A stretch of 64,000 bases of DNA from Warburgia ugandensis (GCA_035236585.1 CP141135.1:8032001-8096000), one strand, 5' to 3'; counted from the stretch's first letter, positions 11,405-23,231 are shown. Notes: generated by a model not told the origin, from the sequence alone. Made by a program: numbers and translations.

Positions 11405-12112
11405 GGCACCTTAGATTACTAAACCATGACACGTAAAAGACGTGTGCATAGTTTTAGACTTAGTAAGATCGTAATGTTGCATGAATTACAAGTTGATTTT
11501 TGTGCAAACCTAGGTGATATGCATAGTTTTGCAAGGAAAATAGAGCGGGCATTTATGTATTTTACTGAAAAGATAGGGTAGTATCTACGTGCATTTTTAA
11601 TAGAAAAGGGATGATTACAGGGTGCATGATCCATGGCTTGCCCATTTATATAAGATATGCATGTGCATGACACTTGCTAACTACTGTAAACACTTAGAAG
11701 ATTATTGAGTGAATGAATCTTCATTGACAAACCATGCATGGAACTTGGAATCTACAACAAGAAGTACAGTTAAGCGCATCTAACAACTTCTACATGGTAG
11801 ATAGGTGTGCATGTTTATTTGATATGAAATAATGAATAAAACCCACAATCCATCATGAGTTAGGGAGCGAATGCTTGAAATCAATGGATATGATCTTGTT
11901 TGAGGCAATAAGTATGGTTTACATGATGTGCATGGAATCCACATTTTCAATCCAAAACCAATTATGGCTAGAATGTACAATAGAGTCAAAAGATTAAAAC
12001 TAATATAGATCATAACTAATGTACGCATACAATAACATGAAGCAATGAGCATGACATGTAGAACATGGCTTGTGTGTATGTGTTATTAATGAGTGAAATT
12101 CAATGTTAGATC
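11405..12112. other. Continuation of the GTGCATG-rich degenerate repeat
   Basis: The same CATGCA-type motifs as before the solo LTR recur here (for example near 11635-11670, 11730 and 11930). ORFs on either strand are short and show no domain. Confidence 0.45.
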
Positions 12113-12492
12113 TGTTGCTCCAGTCCCCTTTTTTTCAGCCGCCACCGTCAAACTTTGCTGCACCGACAGAAGCTTTCAAATGCAGTGCCGCTATTAGCTG
12201 CCGACATCAAATGTGACGACCGCCGCCAAAGACCTGTGAACAATTTATTGAAAATTAAGCTATGAAAATTCCTATAGATAGGGATATACGATTAAGAGCA
12301 TTTCAAAACATAACACCCTATTCCTTGTCTTTTCTGCTTGCAAATACCCTTTGTAATTCTTCCTGTGTATCATTTCATTTTACAGTGAAACTACTCTGCA
12401 TCTCCCGTAGATGTAGGCAGATTGGCTGAACCATGTAAAATTTGAGTATTTGTGTGTGCTTAATCTTGGGCGGGGATTGTAAATCCCCAACA
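12113..12492 (+). repeat. 5' LTR of gutted copia element
   Basis: 380 bp with TG...CA ends and a TATAGATAG-like box near 12273. It shares the promoter-proximal and U5-like blocks with the copia LTRs at 58276 and 63058 but is clearly more diverged, so this insertion is older. Confidence 0.8.
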
Positions 12493-13214
12493 ATTGGTAT
12501 CAGAACAAGGTTCTGCAAAAAAACAGAGGTAGAAAACGGAGTTGCAGCACTGACAGGCGAGAGGGAGAAGAAAACTGTTTTTGCTATAGTTAGCTATAGT
12601 AAAAAAAACATAGTCATTTTGGTACAGTAAAGGATCCGTCATTATTTTGCTATAGTGTCAAATAGTATGATACAGTATTGCTACAGTACTGATACAGTGT
12701 TGATACAATACTATTACATTAAATGTAATGATTCATCTACAGGATAGTCATGATGATGTCATCTACAGTATCTGTGCTACAATGCTGCTGTAGTATTACT
12801 ACAGGACCGATTATGTTGGTGATACAACATTGCTACAGGTACTAAGTTGTAATAGTGCATCAGATGTGGGTTACAATAGTCCAAGTTTCAATAGATAGTA
12901 GTTACAATAGTTCAAGTTATAATAGTGCAGAGTTGAAACAGTGACAAATTCAAGCAGTAGTAGAGTTGCAACAGTAGATGAGTTGCAACAATGAAAAGGT
13001 TGTAATAGTAGCAATAAAGATGGCACCTAAGAATACCCATGTTCAAAAAGATTTAGCTGATAAGAAGACTCAATAATTGATGACAAGTGAAGTCGGTGAC
13101 ATCTGATGAGTGGATGTAGTAAACAAGTGCAGAAGGTGGACACAGTAACTACTGTGAATGGACTTAATGACCGCGAGTATGGCTGACTCAAAAATAGTGG
13201 CAAGAGGACTCGAG

Positions 13215-13285
13215 AACAGTAGTTGGATGACTTGGTGAATAGTGATAGGATGACTCAATGAATAGTGATGAGATGACTCGTTGAA
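13215..13285. repeat. Short tandem repeat (about 23 bp, 3 copies)
   Basis: Three consecutive units of the form GATGACTYRNTGAAtAGTG lie in the non-coding interior of the gutted copia element. They are imperfect. Confidence 0.6.
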
Positions 13286-13660
13286 AAGTGTAATTCCGAG
13301 TAGACTCAGTGAGCAGACCTTTTAACCAGTGAATGTGACTACTTCGAGTTATGTTTATGAGCAGGAGATGAGGGCGACCGATGAGGGCGGGTGCAAGAGG
13401 CACTGGCAGGCTTCAAGTGACAGGCTTCTAGGCAGCAAGGCCTCTAGGTGCTTGCGGTTTACTTGATGAGTGATTTGCACTTTATGGAATATTGAATAGG
13501 GAGAGCAAAACTACTGAAAAGCTCAAAGATTGGATCAAAGCTGTGATTGAAATTTGGGAAAGCTGAATAAAATAGCAATGTTTAGTGCCTTCTAGAAGTC
13601 CATATGTAAAGAAACCTCCTTCAGTTAATGGGCTTGGAGGAGGAGATTTGTTAGTCCAGT

Positions 13661-14089
13661 ATGGGTAGGATGCACATAAACCAACCAATAAAAATTCAGC
13701 CCAAATCCTTACTAGAATGCAATACAACACAAATGAGATCAGACTTGTGATTAAAACCGATCTAACTTAGAAATTCCAATGCTCCTTTACCTTTTAAATG
13801 CAAAACAATCTTGTACAATCTTCTTGTCCAAAATGAAGAGAGTGGATAATCCTTAGTAGGGCTTCCTTCTTCTCTCTCTTGCTCTCTCTCTCGTATTCTA
13901 CTCAATCTCTTCTATTCTTTTCTTATTATAGTTTATTTTAATTTTCTAGGAGACTCATTACACTCTAGTTTTAAAGTATTCATACTTACCCTATAACTAA
14001 TAGAGCTAACTAGCTTTTTGTTGTTAATCTTATGCAAAATAAATATTTATATTATAAAATCTCAAGTTGTTACATAGACGAGACCCTAT
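13661..14089. other. Unassigned, pyrimidine-rich spacer
   Basis: Contains a CTCTCT-rich tract near 13870-13900 and AT-rich DNA. No gene seen. Confidence 0.5.
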
Positions 14090-15285
14090 TTCCACTCACA
14101 AAGATTTGAATTGAATATTTAAGGTGGCTCCTAGAATTTCAGCATTTTTGTGGATTGTGGCATATGGTCGATTCCTTTCCTCTCAATTTGTTCGGAACAG
14201 GGGATGGCATCTGGCCAGCAAGTGTTTCTTATGTGATAAAGATTGTGATACTAATGATCATATTTTGTTACTTTCTTTATGAAATTTTTTTCAGTCATTT
14301 GGGTTTGTCTAGTATCAATTGACCATTTGATGTTGTAGTGGGGTTCAATGAATGGAAGCAGACTTGGGAAAGCCCTGTGGAAATTCTCCTTCTTCCTCAT
14401 TCTCTCACAGTTGTGGAAGGAACAGTCGATACTTCAATGGCAAATCCTAGAAAGCAAAGGCCAATTGTTTTATGATTAAAAAACGAGCAGTGTGTTCAAT
14501 CTCAAGGTATGGGAACCGAGTACTCTTCACATCAATTCCTCACAAACTGGAAGAATATTGCTGCTTTTTCAGATGTTAAGAGGAAACCAACTCCTCTGTG
14601 GAAGCCCCACCTGCAGACGCTTTTAAAAATAATTTTGATGGGGCAAGTATAGGCAATCCTGGTACAGATGGGTTTGGGCGTATACCTTCTGATTCCAAGG
14701 GGTAGATTATATTTGAAATGAAGGGACACCTCGATAATGCAGACGTTAATGAGGCTGAGATCACTGCGGTTTTCTAATCGCTGAAAAGTTTGGAAAGACA
14801 ATTCGAGACAGGTGACTGAAAAAATTGCATTGCTTGGTTGTCTAAAGAAGAAGGAAGCACCATGGTGATTCTTGGATGTGGTGGAAGAAATGTTTTCCTG
14901 AATAGATTCTCGTCAACTTTCTTTTAAAATGTTTTACGACATGCTAATGAAAAGCAGATAAAAAGGCCAATGAGGGTGTGGAAATGCAAGATAATTTCAG
15001 TCTGGTTGTTGAGTTTCACCGTTATGAAGATGAAGAGGTGGATGATGGGTCGGATTCTGATATGAGCTTCATTTACCCATCACAAAATGGTGATTTCTTT
15101 CTCTCTGATGTGCTCTATCTGGTACTGGACACTGTTGGGGTCATTTTGTTTCCCTCCCATGTTAAGTGTTTGCATTTCTGTCATTTTCTAATTACTTGTT
15201 TGTTTTATTATCTTGATCACATACTTTATATTGATAATTATTTCTTAATACAAATCACCATTTCAAAAAAAATAAAAAAATTCAG
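14090..15285 (+). pseudogene. L1-like LINE 3' remnant 1 (zf-RVT plus RNase H)
   Basis: A broken plus-strand frame near 14120-14290 reads like the reverse-transcriptase zinc-binding domain of plant L1 LINEs (ISAFLW, GWHLAS, CFLC...CDTNDHIL). 14620-15070 reads like the linked RNase H domain (NNFDGASIGNPGTDGFG, then NEAEI, then HANEK...ANEG near 14945-14980). Stops and frameshifts are frequent. The 3' part ends in an A-rich tail (15262-15285). It is the C-terminal end of a LINE polyprotein, not a host gene. Confidence 0.75.
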
Positions 15286-15296
15286 CCGTTTAAATG

Positions 15297-15495
15297 AACC
15301 ACTAATTATGCTGGAATAAAGCACAGGCATAACTGAACTTCAGGCTAGCTTTTGTTAGTGCTTGATGTGGATTATGTTGGTAGGTCAAAATCAATACCTA
15401 ACAGCACCTACATAGCTCCATTCACGGCCTCCAATCAGATAGTTAGAGAATGCCACAATCAACGATCTAAATTTAGCAAGAGAACTGCACGCCGT
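15297..15495. repeat. Dispersed repeat, copy 2 of 2
   Basis: Matches 6697-6893 over about 200 bp. Here it sits directly after the A-rich tail of LINE remnant 1 and before LINE remnant 2. Confidence 0.7.
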
Positions 15496-15589
15496 GAAGT
15501 TTTGCTCATAATCCGTCCATTCCAAATCCTAGCAAAGATATGGTCTAGATTTGGACAGCTGAATAATTTCCCCCACATATACTTCTACT

Positions 15590-16945
15590 AGCTCATACCT
15601 TTCCTTGAAAATATCTTGTGGTCCAATTGCTTATGTTTCCTACCACATATTGGAGCCCCCATGCTCCAACAGCATTCTGAGCTAGATGATCCTACCACAC
15701 CATGTTCTCTAGTGAAATTGGATGAACCGAATGGAAACCTTGGCAAGTGCATGAAATTTAAAAAGTTGAATCCTTGTTTAAACCTTTTACCAGACATTGG
15801 GATGTTGATAAAATTAAGAAGAAATGGGGTGAAGAGATTGCCCAAAAGATATTGAGAATTAGACCAAAGCAATTTGAGGATGATGAGATCAGATGGGCAC
15901 TTGGAAATTCTGGTGAATCTCTCTCAAATCTGCTCATGACAGATTACCTAGAAGGACTAAGTTTAACTAGCTATGGGACGATAAGAAGTGCCCAAGATGT
16001 AAACAGGAAATTGAAACAAACAAACATGCTTTGATTGATAATCGCTGCTACTAAAAGTCTTCGGGAGATTATTAACAGGACTTTAGCAGAGAAACTCAAT
16101 GATGGAGGTGATCTAGTTGTGGTTTAGAACAGAATGAAAAGAAGAGTTAAAATACTCAGCAGCAACGCATGTTCCTATCTTGCGTGGACTATTTGGCAAG
16201 ATAAAAAAGGTACTGAGTTTAGGAACTCCTCTTTCAATGTAAACACAATTAAATCCAAATGGATGGCCTATGTTTCTGAAATCTCAAATGAGGATCGTGT
16301 TATTACCGGATGCAATGTGGGTGAAAAAACAGTGATGAGAAAATGGAAACAATGTGCTGTGAAGGAAATAATACCCAGGACAATATGGGTAAGATGGGAG
16401 CCACCGAAAACAGGAGTTTACATGTCAAACTTTGATGGAGCAGAAAGGGAAAACCCGGGTAAGGATGGGACTAGAAGGGGAAGCTTAGAGCAGCTTTTGC
16501 AGTTCAGCTTTACATACAAACAAATAATTATGCAGAGTGGATGGCTGTCTTACAGGAGTTATCTTTGGCAACACAAATTAACATTGATTTTATTGATGTA
16601 CAGGGAAACTCGCAGACAGTCATCCAGGCCCAATCGCACTGCCAGTATTTGAGTCCATGGACCTGGGAGAGACAGCCACTGAAATCCAAAAGCAGGAGGC
16701 TTCTACAAAGGTGGAGCAGGGCGAATTTTGCGCATATATACTGAAGGAAATACAGTGGCAGACCCTCTAGCTAACTATGTAGTGGCGAGTGAGGGGAATT
16801 TCGCCTGGCTTGATACCCTTCCGAACTTTCTATTTAATGTTTTGTTTTGGGATTGTAATGGCAATTGTTTGCCAAGAGGATTGTAGAACTTTACGTTTCC
16901 TCCAATGTCTAATGTCAACTTACACCAAAAAAAAGGAAAAAAATG
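15590..16945 (+). pseudogene. L1-like LINE 3' remnant 2 (zf-RVT plus RNase H)
   Basis: The plus strand shows the stretch before the zinc-binding domain (DDEIRWALGNSGE near 15870-15915), the Cys-pair motif CPRCKQEIETNKHAL (about 15990-16035, shifted frame), and an RNase H domain opening IWVRWEPPKTGVYMSNFDGA (about 16383-16442), followed by NPG and later AEWMAVLQE. Several stops and shifts break it. An A-rich tail at about 16920-16945 marks the 3' end. Same class as remnant 1 but a separate insertion. Confidence 0.75.
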
Positions 16946-18816
16946 GACTGCTTGGCATGGGAATAACAAAGAATGGATAATGCTATACGTGGATAGCGAC
17001 GGTATCCCTTGCTTTGATGGACCTAAATCTATCGGTAAGTTTGTGGACACTTGTTATTCTCATGCTAGACAGCCCAAAACAGTTGGAAAACTAGGAGTTA
17101 AACCTTAACGAGTCGAAGGGTTGGGTTCATTCAATGGAGCAAATTGGTGGGTATTGAGTGTGGTCAGAGAATCAATGGTTGGCAGCCATCTGGCCCTCAC
17201 ATCTTCTTTCAGTCTCCATACCAATGACACAGACAGCATGTCACATAAGAACTATTGATTTCAGAGTACAGGGATTAGTTGTCACATTCTTTTCACATCA
17301 TACAGATAGTCCCCCGAGAAAAGGCCCATTGAATGAGGCCACCAATAAATGGTCATTGTTAAATTAATACAATAACCTGCATGGGAGAGTCACAATGAAT
17401 GTGCTGACCGAAAGATCTTTTGCCCATTATTTGAGGCTCACAATAACCAACCTAATTTAACAGAAAAGACCCTTGAATGGCGTGCAAGCTCCAACTGCTC
17501 CGGGGTTGTCAATGGGTTGGAATGGTGTTCATCCACCCATTTCACAATCATATCTAGCGGTGTGATGTTTAAATCCTAGTTCACTCAGAGGTAGGTTGAT
17601 TCTTAGACAAAAAAGTGAGACCAGAAACTTTTTACTTCGACCATCTAATGTCATTGTTGGCGGCTAAATCCGTTGGAAGAGATGCATGACTGTGTGGCCA
17701 TGCACAAGGAGATGAATTTTTTAAGCCATGAAAAATCTAATATAATGACTGTCGAATGGACAACTTGAGTTGGCATACCTAAGCGAAGATTTCCTCTTTT
17801 CAAGGATATGTAGACCATCCGGTAAACCTAAATATTTCAACTTCTCCTGAGAGAAACTTTCTAGGCAGGAGTCGTATCCGGAGTGAACTCCAAGAAATTT
17901 ACTTCATCCTAGAGGGCTGTTGTAGAGTTCTCCTTATCATTTTTTGAAGAAAAAACACGAAAAAAAGGCCAGATCTACGTGTAACAAATCAAATTATCAA
18001 AACCCTATAAATATAAGATGATCCAATCAGTGTAAGTATGCAATGCAACGAATCAGCTCTATATATAAAGATTAGAGAGAGAGAGGATTTGATCCTCCTC
18101 ATCGTTGTAATCTGATTAAATATGGTTGATTTTTTTTTTGCTCTCCTGTGGATGTAAATTAGAAATCTGATTGAACCATATAAATCTTGTCTCCTTGTTA
18201 TGTGTGTGATTCTTTGATTCCAATCTTGATCGCCAATTTCATATCCAAGCAAACTCGTCCCCAATACTTAGGCAGTTCAAAATGGATCATCACGATCCCA
18301 TGAGATTAGGACGTGATATGGATAAGGTTCGAAATTTAAATGAATTGAATTAAGACAATTTCCTACCATCCATATAGTCCCAACTTTCATTTTGGTTTAG
18401 GATACTAAATTAGGCTTATTTAACTATCTAGAAAGAAACTATTTACAGGGTATTTTTGTTAAAGTAAGGAAAGATTTTTTTTTATTTTTTTCTATTATTC
18501 AAACACGTTCTAAAATTATCTTGATATTTAAGAAATAGTGAATTGAAAATCATGCGTTTGCTTTTTGAGTTTTACACAAACCCAAAATCCTTAAACCTTG
18601 TCCTTGGGAGCTTCTAGCATTGCGGCAGTGTAAGAAGTTGATTATTTTCTAATAAAAATATGTTAATTGAATGATTATTAGTAAAATTATTTAAAAAATA
18701 GATTATCAGTTTTATAGACATATACGGATTTCTCATACTTGTTGAAAATAAGTCTGGATTTTGTAATAAAGAATTTGTTCGGAATACATCTGATTCATGC
18801 TTTTACATCTTTATGC
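16946..18816. other. Unassigned intergenic DNA
   Basis: No domain-bearing ORF on either strand. Contains short microsatellite-like GAGA and T tracts near 18075 and 18130. Nothing else recognised. Confidence 0.5.
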
Positions 18817-18898
18817 AGGACAGTAGTTATTATAAGTCCTTGTGGTTCACCTCTTTCCCAGACCCCGCATAGGTGGGAATTTTGTGCACCGGGATCAT
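18817..18898 (+). mobile_element. Au-like SINE, 5'-truncated
   Basis: Only the 3' half remains: GTCCTTGTGGTTCACC, ACCCCGCATAGGTGGGA and TTTTGTGCACCGGGA follow in order as in the other copies. Confidence 0.7.
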
Positions 18899-19546
18899 AT
18901 TGTAACAAGGGTGGATCGAATCCATATCCGGCCCATTGACAACCTTATTTGGCTAAACTCTAAATGGTAGAGATCCATTTTGAATTTAGAAGTGAGAAGT
19001 GACATTCCACATCCGTAATGCCTCGCTCTCATTTGGAGGGATTGTGGTTTTTCCAAAGGGTCCACGATTTTGGTAATCTGAAGCTCTGAACTGTTCATAC
19101 TAACTATGTTGCCATTGATGACCCATGTCCCAGAAAGCACATGCCTTGAATGCCCGCACCATTTATTCAAGTGTATTATTCGTAGCATCATACAATGCTT
19201 TTAACTTTCTGATTGTTTGAGTCGAACTCACTTTCTTGCCATGCCTTTCACTCTGTTCTTGAGTTATTTTTAGTTCTAAAACGTATCACCGTTAAATAAA
19301 ATAATTCAACGGTGGGATCTTCCAAAGTATATGATTTTTTGGGTCAGGCCCATCTTTCAAGAAGGTTAAGATTAATGTTTTAGATCATTGAAAATGATGG
19401 ACCCCACTTGTATCGCTTCCCTAAAAAGAAGGTGAGGAAAGATATCCCTTCATTAGGCCTTCTTGTTGGGACCATCCTGCTATAGGTGTAGCATCAATGA
19501 GTAATAATTAGTCTTAATAAAGCTCATGATTTGTCAAACCACCTCC
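18899..19546. other. Unassigned intergenic DNA
   Basis: No gene or recognised repeat up to the hAT target site. Confidence 0.5.
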
Positions 19547-19794
19547 AGTGCAACTAGGGGTGGCAATTCAGGTTGGCGGGTCGTGTTTGTAGCTACATGA
19601 ACACGACACGATTAATAGTTGTGTCAAAAACCTATGACTCGTACATGACCCGGTTCTAAAAAAAAATGATACAACACGACCTATGTAACACGATTAATTG
19701 ACTGAGTCGTGTTGGATACACAACATGAAATGACTTGATTTCCTATCACGACTTAGTAAAAAAACTGCTACCAAGTAAATGGAGCCAACCCAAC

Positions 19795-20062
19795 CACAAA
19801 ACATAGGATGGTTATTTTACAACCGTCTTATAAAACATAACATATACGACGATTATAGTACAAGCATCCTATAAAACATACAACATATAAGACGGTTGTG
19901 AAACAGCCGTCCTATAAAGAACATAACATATAGGACGGTTGTGGAAAAACCGTCCCACAAAACACATAAGTGACATAACATATAAGATGGTTTTTTCACA
20001 ACCGTCCTATAAAGCACATGTTAATATAGGACAGTTAGTTACTAACCGTCCTATTTTACACA
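19795..20062. repeat. Left hairpin array of the hAT element
   Basis: About six short palindromes of the form GGACGGTT-loop-AACCGTCC, separated by ACATAACATATA-like spacers. Some arms carry mismatches, such as ACGACGATTATAG...GCATCC. Confidence 0.8.
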
Positions 20063-21179
20063 GAACACATAGGTGAGTGTGACGTGATGCGCCAGATTTT
20101 CAGTGACCAGTCTGCCTGTGCAGGCAAACGGCCTAGCCTAGGCTCTCACCTGCCTGACAGGGATATAATGCCTCCTTTCCTCCAATTCCAAACTGGCAAG
20201 TGGCAACTGGAGTTAATGGAACTTACACTTCAATCATTTGTCAAAATTTTTGAGTCCTTGATGTTATATCCAATGTGTGGGCCCCCCTTGTAGTAGCGGG
20301 AAAATAAAATGAAAACTGAAAACATGAAGGTTTAACTAATTAATAATTATCTTTATCTAGTTCCACTAAGTCAATATATATCTAGTCTAACTGTCTAAGA
20401 CAATTGTTTTGTCTTTTTGTATGTAAGTAGGCCAAAATCTAATTATCCAATTGAATTTGAAGTCTTAAGCTAAAGCTCTTGTCCAGTTGCCCTAGTTGGT
20501 TGTTTGCTATAAGTTTATAACTATAAGTTATAACCTAAGTCTTGGCTACACCTACACATTGTCGCTAATTTTCTTATTAACCATTTTAAGATTAGCTACA
20601 CATTGTTAGTAACAAACTTACAAGTTATACTTAGGAAATTAGTTAACCAAGTTTTGTAACTTGTACAAGTACAAGTGAGATACTAACTAACTGTCATATA
20701 TTGTATAAAATTATAAATGCTAATGATTTTCTTATGTTAATTTCACATATTATCACCAATTGATCTAATATATCTCTTTTTAATCAAATTCATGAATATC
20801 ATGTATCCAACTCATAGAACTCAATATTTGTTTCTCATTTTTAACTCCCAATTAATGATAATAGATTGAGAATAACTCATTCATCCATAATCCATTGATC
20901 CATCATCCATGTAGAGTAAAATTTAGTAACTCATATTCTCTGTTCTCATTCTCACCTTACCTAATGAGTTAATTACATAATTAATAATCATTCCCTTCCT
21001 ATATTCATTATCTACTAATGAGATAATTACATAACTCTTTATACTACTCATTCTCAAGCTACTAAGTTAATTACATAACTGTTTCTATTCTCATTCAGTC
21101 ATTCTTATCTAATGAGTTAATTACATGACTCTTTCTTTACATCTCCTTAACAACTTTTAAATTGAGTATGAGTTACTTA

Positions 21180-21605
21180 TATAACTTTGATTTTTTAAGC
21201 TAATCATCAACTGAGATCAGATGAGTTAAATACATAACACTTACTTTACTCATCCTCAACCTCAACAACTATTGAATTGAGTATGACAGTATGAGTTACT
21301 CACATAACTTTGTTTTTAAGCTGACTGATACTTAACTGAGATCAGATGAGTTAAATACATAACACTTACTTTACTTATCTTCAACCTCAACAACTATTGA
21401 ATTGAGTATAACAGTATGAGTTACTTGCATAACTTTGTTTTTAAGCTGACTGATACTCAATTGAGATCAGATGAGTTAAATACATAACACTTACTTTACT
21501 TATCCTCAACCTCAACAACTATTGAATTGAGTATGACAGTATGAGTTACTTGCATAAACTTTGTTTTTAAGCTGATACTCAACTTCAACTGAGATGAGTT
21601 AATTA
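21180..21605. repeat. 125-bp tandem repeat within the hAT element
   Basis: Units containing GATCAGATGAGTTAAATACA and TTGTTTTTAAGCTGACTGAT recur with a 125-bp spacing (landmark GATCAG at 21215, 21340 and 21465). There are about three full units plus a partial one, highly similar to each other. Confidence 0.88.
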
Positions 21606-21723
21606 CATATATGCTCTGTCTTTTTAATGATGGCTTAGATCAGCAGATGGGTTGTATCATGTACATACAGTATGGGTGAAACAAAAAAATGTCATGTGTA
21701 AGGCAAATGTTTTAATTCTAGAT

Positions 21724-22208
21724 AGAACATTATAGGATGGTTATTTCCTAACCTTCCTATATAACCACACACACACACACACACACACACACAATGTAAA
21801 AAAAAGTCTCATACAATGTAAAAAATATAGGACGGTTTTGTCATAACCATCTTGTATGACCATAAATATAGGACGGTTAGGACATAACCGTCTTATATAA
21901 TACATCAATATAGGACGGTTATGTCCTAACCTTCCTATAAAGTGTAAAATTAAATGACGGTTATGTCCTAACAGTCCTATAAAGTATAAAATTAAATATA
22001 GGACGGTTATGTCCTAACCGTCCTATAAAGTGTAAAATTAAATATAGGACAGTTATGTCATAACCGTCCTATAAAGTGTAAAATTAAATGACGGTTATAT
22101 CCTAACCGTCCTATAAAGTATAAAATTAAATATAGGACGGTTATATCCTAACCGTCCTATAAAGTGTAAAATTAAATATAGGACGGTTATGTCCTAACCG
22201 TCCTATAA
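21724..22208. repeat. Right hairpin array of the hAT element
   Basis: About ten palindromes with arms TAGGACGGTTA and TAACCGTCCTA around a 5-base centre. The later ones sit in a regular ~46-bp unit with an AAAGTGTAAAATTAAAT spacer. Each could fold into an 11-12-bp stem. Confidence 0.9.
21766..21793. repeat. AC microsatellite
   Basis: A perfect CA/AC dinucleotide run of about 14 units between the first and second hairpin of the right array. Confidence 0.95.
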
Positions 22209-22407
22209 TTCTATTTAGTGTTTGCATCGCGTGTCATACGGGTCAACATTGAATGACCTGAACACGATATGATTTATGATGTGTCATTTTCGGGTCAACC
22301 CGAAAATGACACAAACACGATAAGGCTTGACCCGAACCTGCTAAATTCATGTCGGGTTTGGGTCGTGTTATCGTGTCAGGTCATATTTTGCTGCCCCTAA
22401 GTGCAAC

Positions 22408-22595
22408 CATATTTAAAAGGATATTTTCAAGGAAATTTCAATGAAATCATCATGTTCAATTTTATGCAAGCTTTGGAATTGCCGAGGAGCTTTGAAAGCC
22501 TTCATCTTTCCCTCCTCCCACCCATGAATCGCTTCAAGTTGGACCTTAGTTAAGACGGAATTTGCCATAGAACTTAGTTTTATTGCTTGGAAAAT
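22408..22595. other. Short unassigned spacer
   Basis: Between the hAT target duplication and the next SINE; nothing recognised. Confidence 0.4.
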
Positions 22596-22610
22596 CCACT
22601 GCAGAAAGCT

Positions 22611-22785
22611 AGAAAAGGGGCAGCCCTGTTACACAAAGCTCCCGTATATGCATGGTTGGGGAAGAGGCAGACCACAAGGTTAATAGAACACAGCTTTACC
22701 TTGCATTTTGCGAGAGACTATTTCCACGTCTTGAACTCGTGTCCTCAAGGTCACACAATGACAATTCTACTATTGTGCCAAGGCT
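22611..22785 (-). mobile_element. Au-like SINE with 15-bp target duplication
   Basis: A near full-length minus-strand copy. Flanks CCACTGCAGAAAGCT (22596-22610) and CCACTGTAAAAAGCT (22786-22800) form a 15-bp target duplication with two mismatches. The GCCAAGGCTC tRNA-side end is intact. Confidence 0.9.
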
Positions 22786-22800
22786 CCACTGTAAAAAGCT

Positions 22801-23227
22801 GACCACTCTGATTTTCGACTACTGGTGGATTCAAGATTGTATTTCACAAAAGTGTGGAATGCAACACACAATTCAACTCCATACTCACTTATGACCTCTT
22901 CAAATGATTGATACTACATACAGAACTCCATATTACTTGCAACATCTCTAAATGATTGATACTACTGACAGAACTTGTGGCATTTGGAAGCTGATAGCTG
23001 TGCTCCGCCTTCTCCTCCATGGAAGCGCCATTTAGTCTATATTGGATAGTAGACTCAGATTCGAAAATATGTACTGGCCTGCTCGGTGGGTTTGGATGAT
23101 GGGCCTCTACTAGATTTTAATATGGGTTTGATGAAGGTGGGGGGCTTCAAGAGAAGTCTTGGGTGGTTCTAGATTTCGACTGCGTGAGACATGTTTTTTC
23201 TTGTGAATTCTTAACCTTCCATCTTCC
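22801..23227. other. Unassigned spacer
   Basis: No gene or known repeat seen. Confidence 0.4.
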
Positions 23228-23231
23228 CCTG

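Larger units (their letters stand above)
12113..13660 (+). mobile_element. Gutted copia-type element lacking gag and pol
   Basis: 12113-12492 is an LTR (TGTTGCTCC...CCCCAACA), clearly related to the 58276-58587 LTR by the CTATAGATAGGGATAT, GTGAAAC and GGGCGGGGATTGTAAATCCC blocks. It is followed by a primer-binding site (TGGTATCAGAAC, 12495-12506) and an untranslated leader rich in TACAGT/CAACAGT repeats. It ends in the same pre-LTR phrase as the full element (AACCTCCTTCAGTTAATGGG), a purine tract (13636-13647) and the first bases of a 3' LTR (TGTTAGTCC, 13649). No protein domain remains, and the 3' LTR is missing beyond its first bases. Confidence 0.8.
19555..22399. mobile_element. Non-autonomous hAT-like DNA transposon
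   Basis: A perfect 8-bp duplication AGTGCAAC flanks the element (19547-19554 and 22400-22407), as expected for hAT. The ends are imperfect terminal inverted repeats: TAGGGGTGGCA on the left and TAGGGGCAGCA read inward from the right, both followed by hAT-typical subterminal runs of CGGGTCGTGTT/AACACGAC-type words. The 2.85-kb interior shows no transposase-like ORF; the longest ORF (20084-20293) has no domain I know. The interior consists of two hairpin arrays, a 125-bp tandem repeat and an AC microsatellite, so it would depend on a transposase made elsewhere. Confidence 0.85.

Noticed and set aside
14978-15319. Independent host gene encoding an acidic 113-residue protein
   Set aside because: The start of the frame is the tail of a LINE RNase H domain and the rest runs into the LINE 3' end and A-rich tail.
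20084-20293. Small gene inside the hAT element
   Set aside because: 70 codons with no domain, no transposase similarity and no supporting context.
21724-22208. CRISPR-like array
   Set aside because: The spacers are themselves repeated and the units are palindromes inside a hAT element in a plant nuclear genome; no cas genes.
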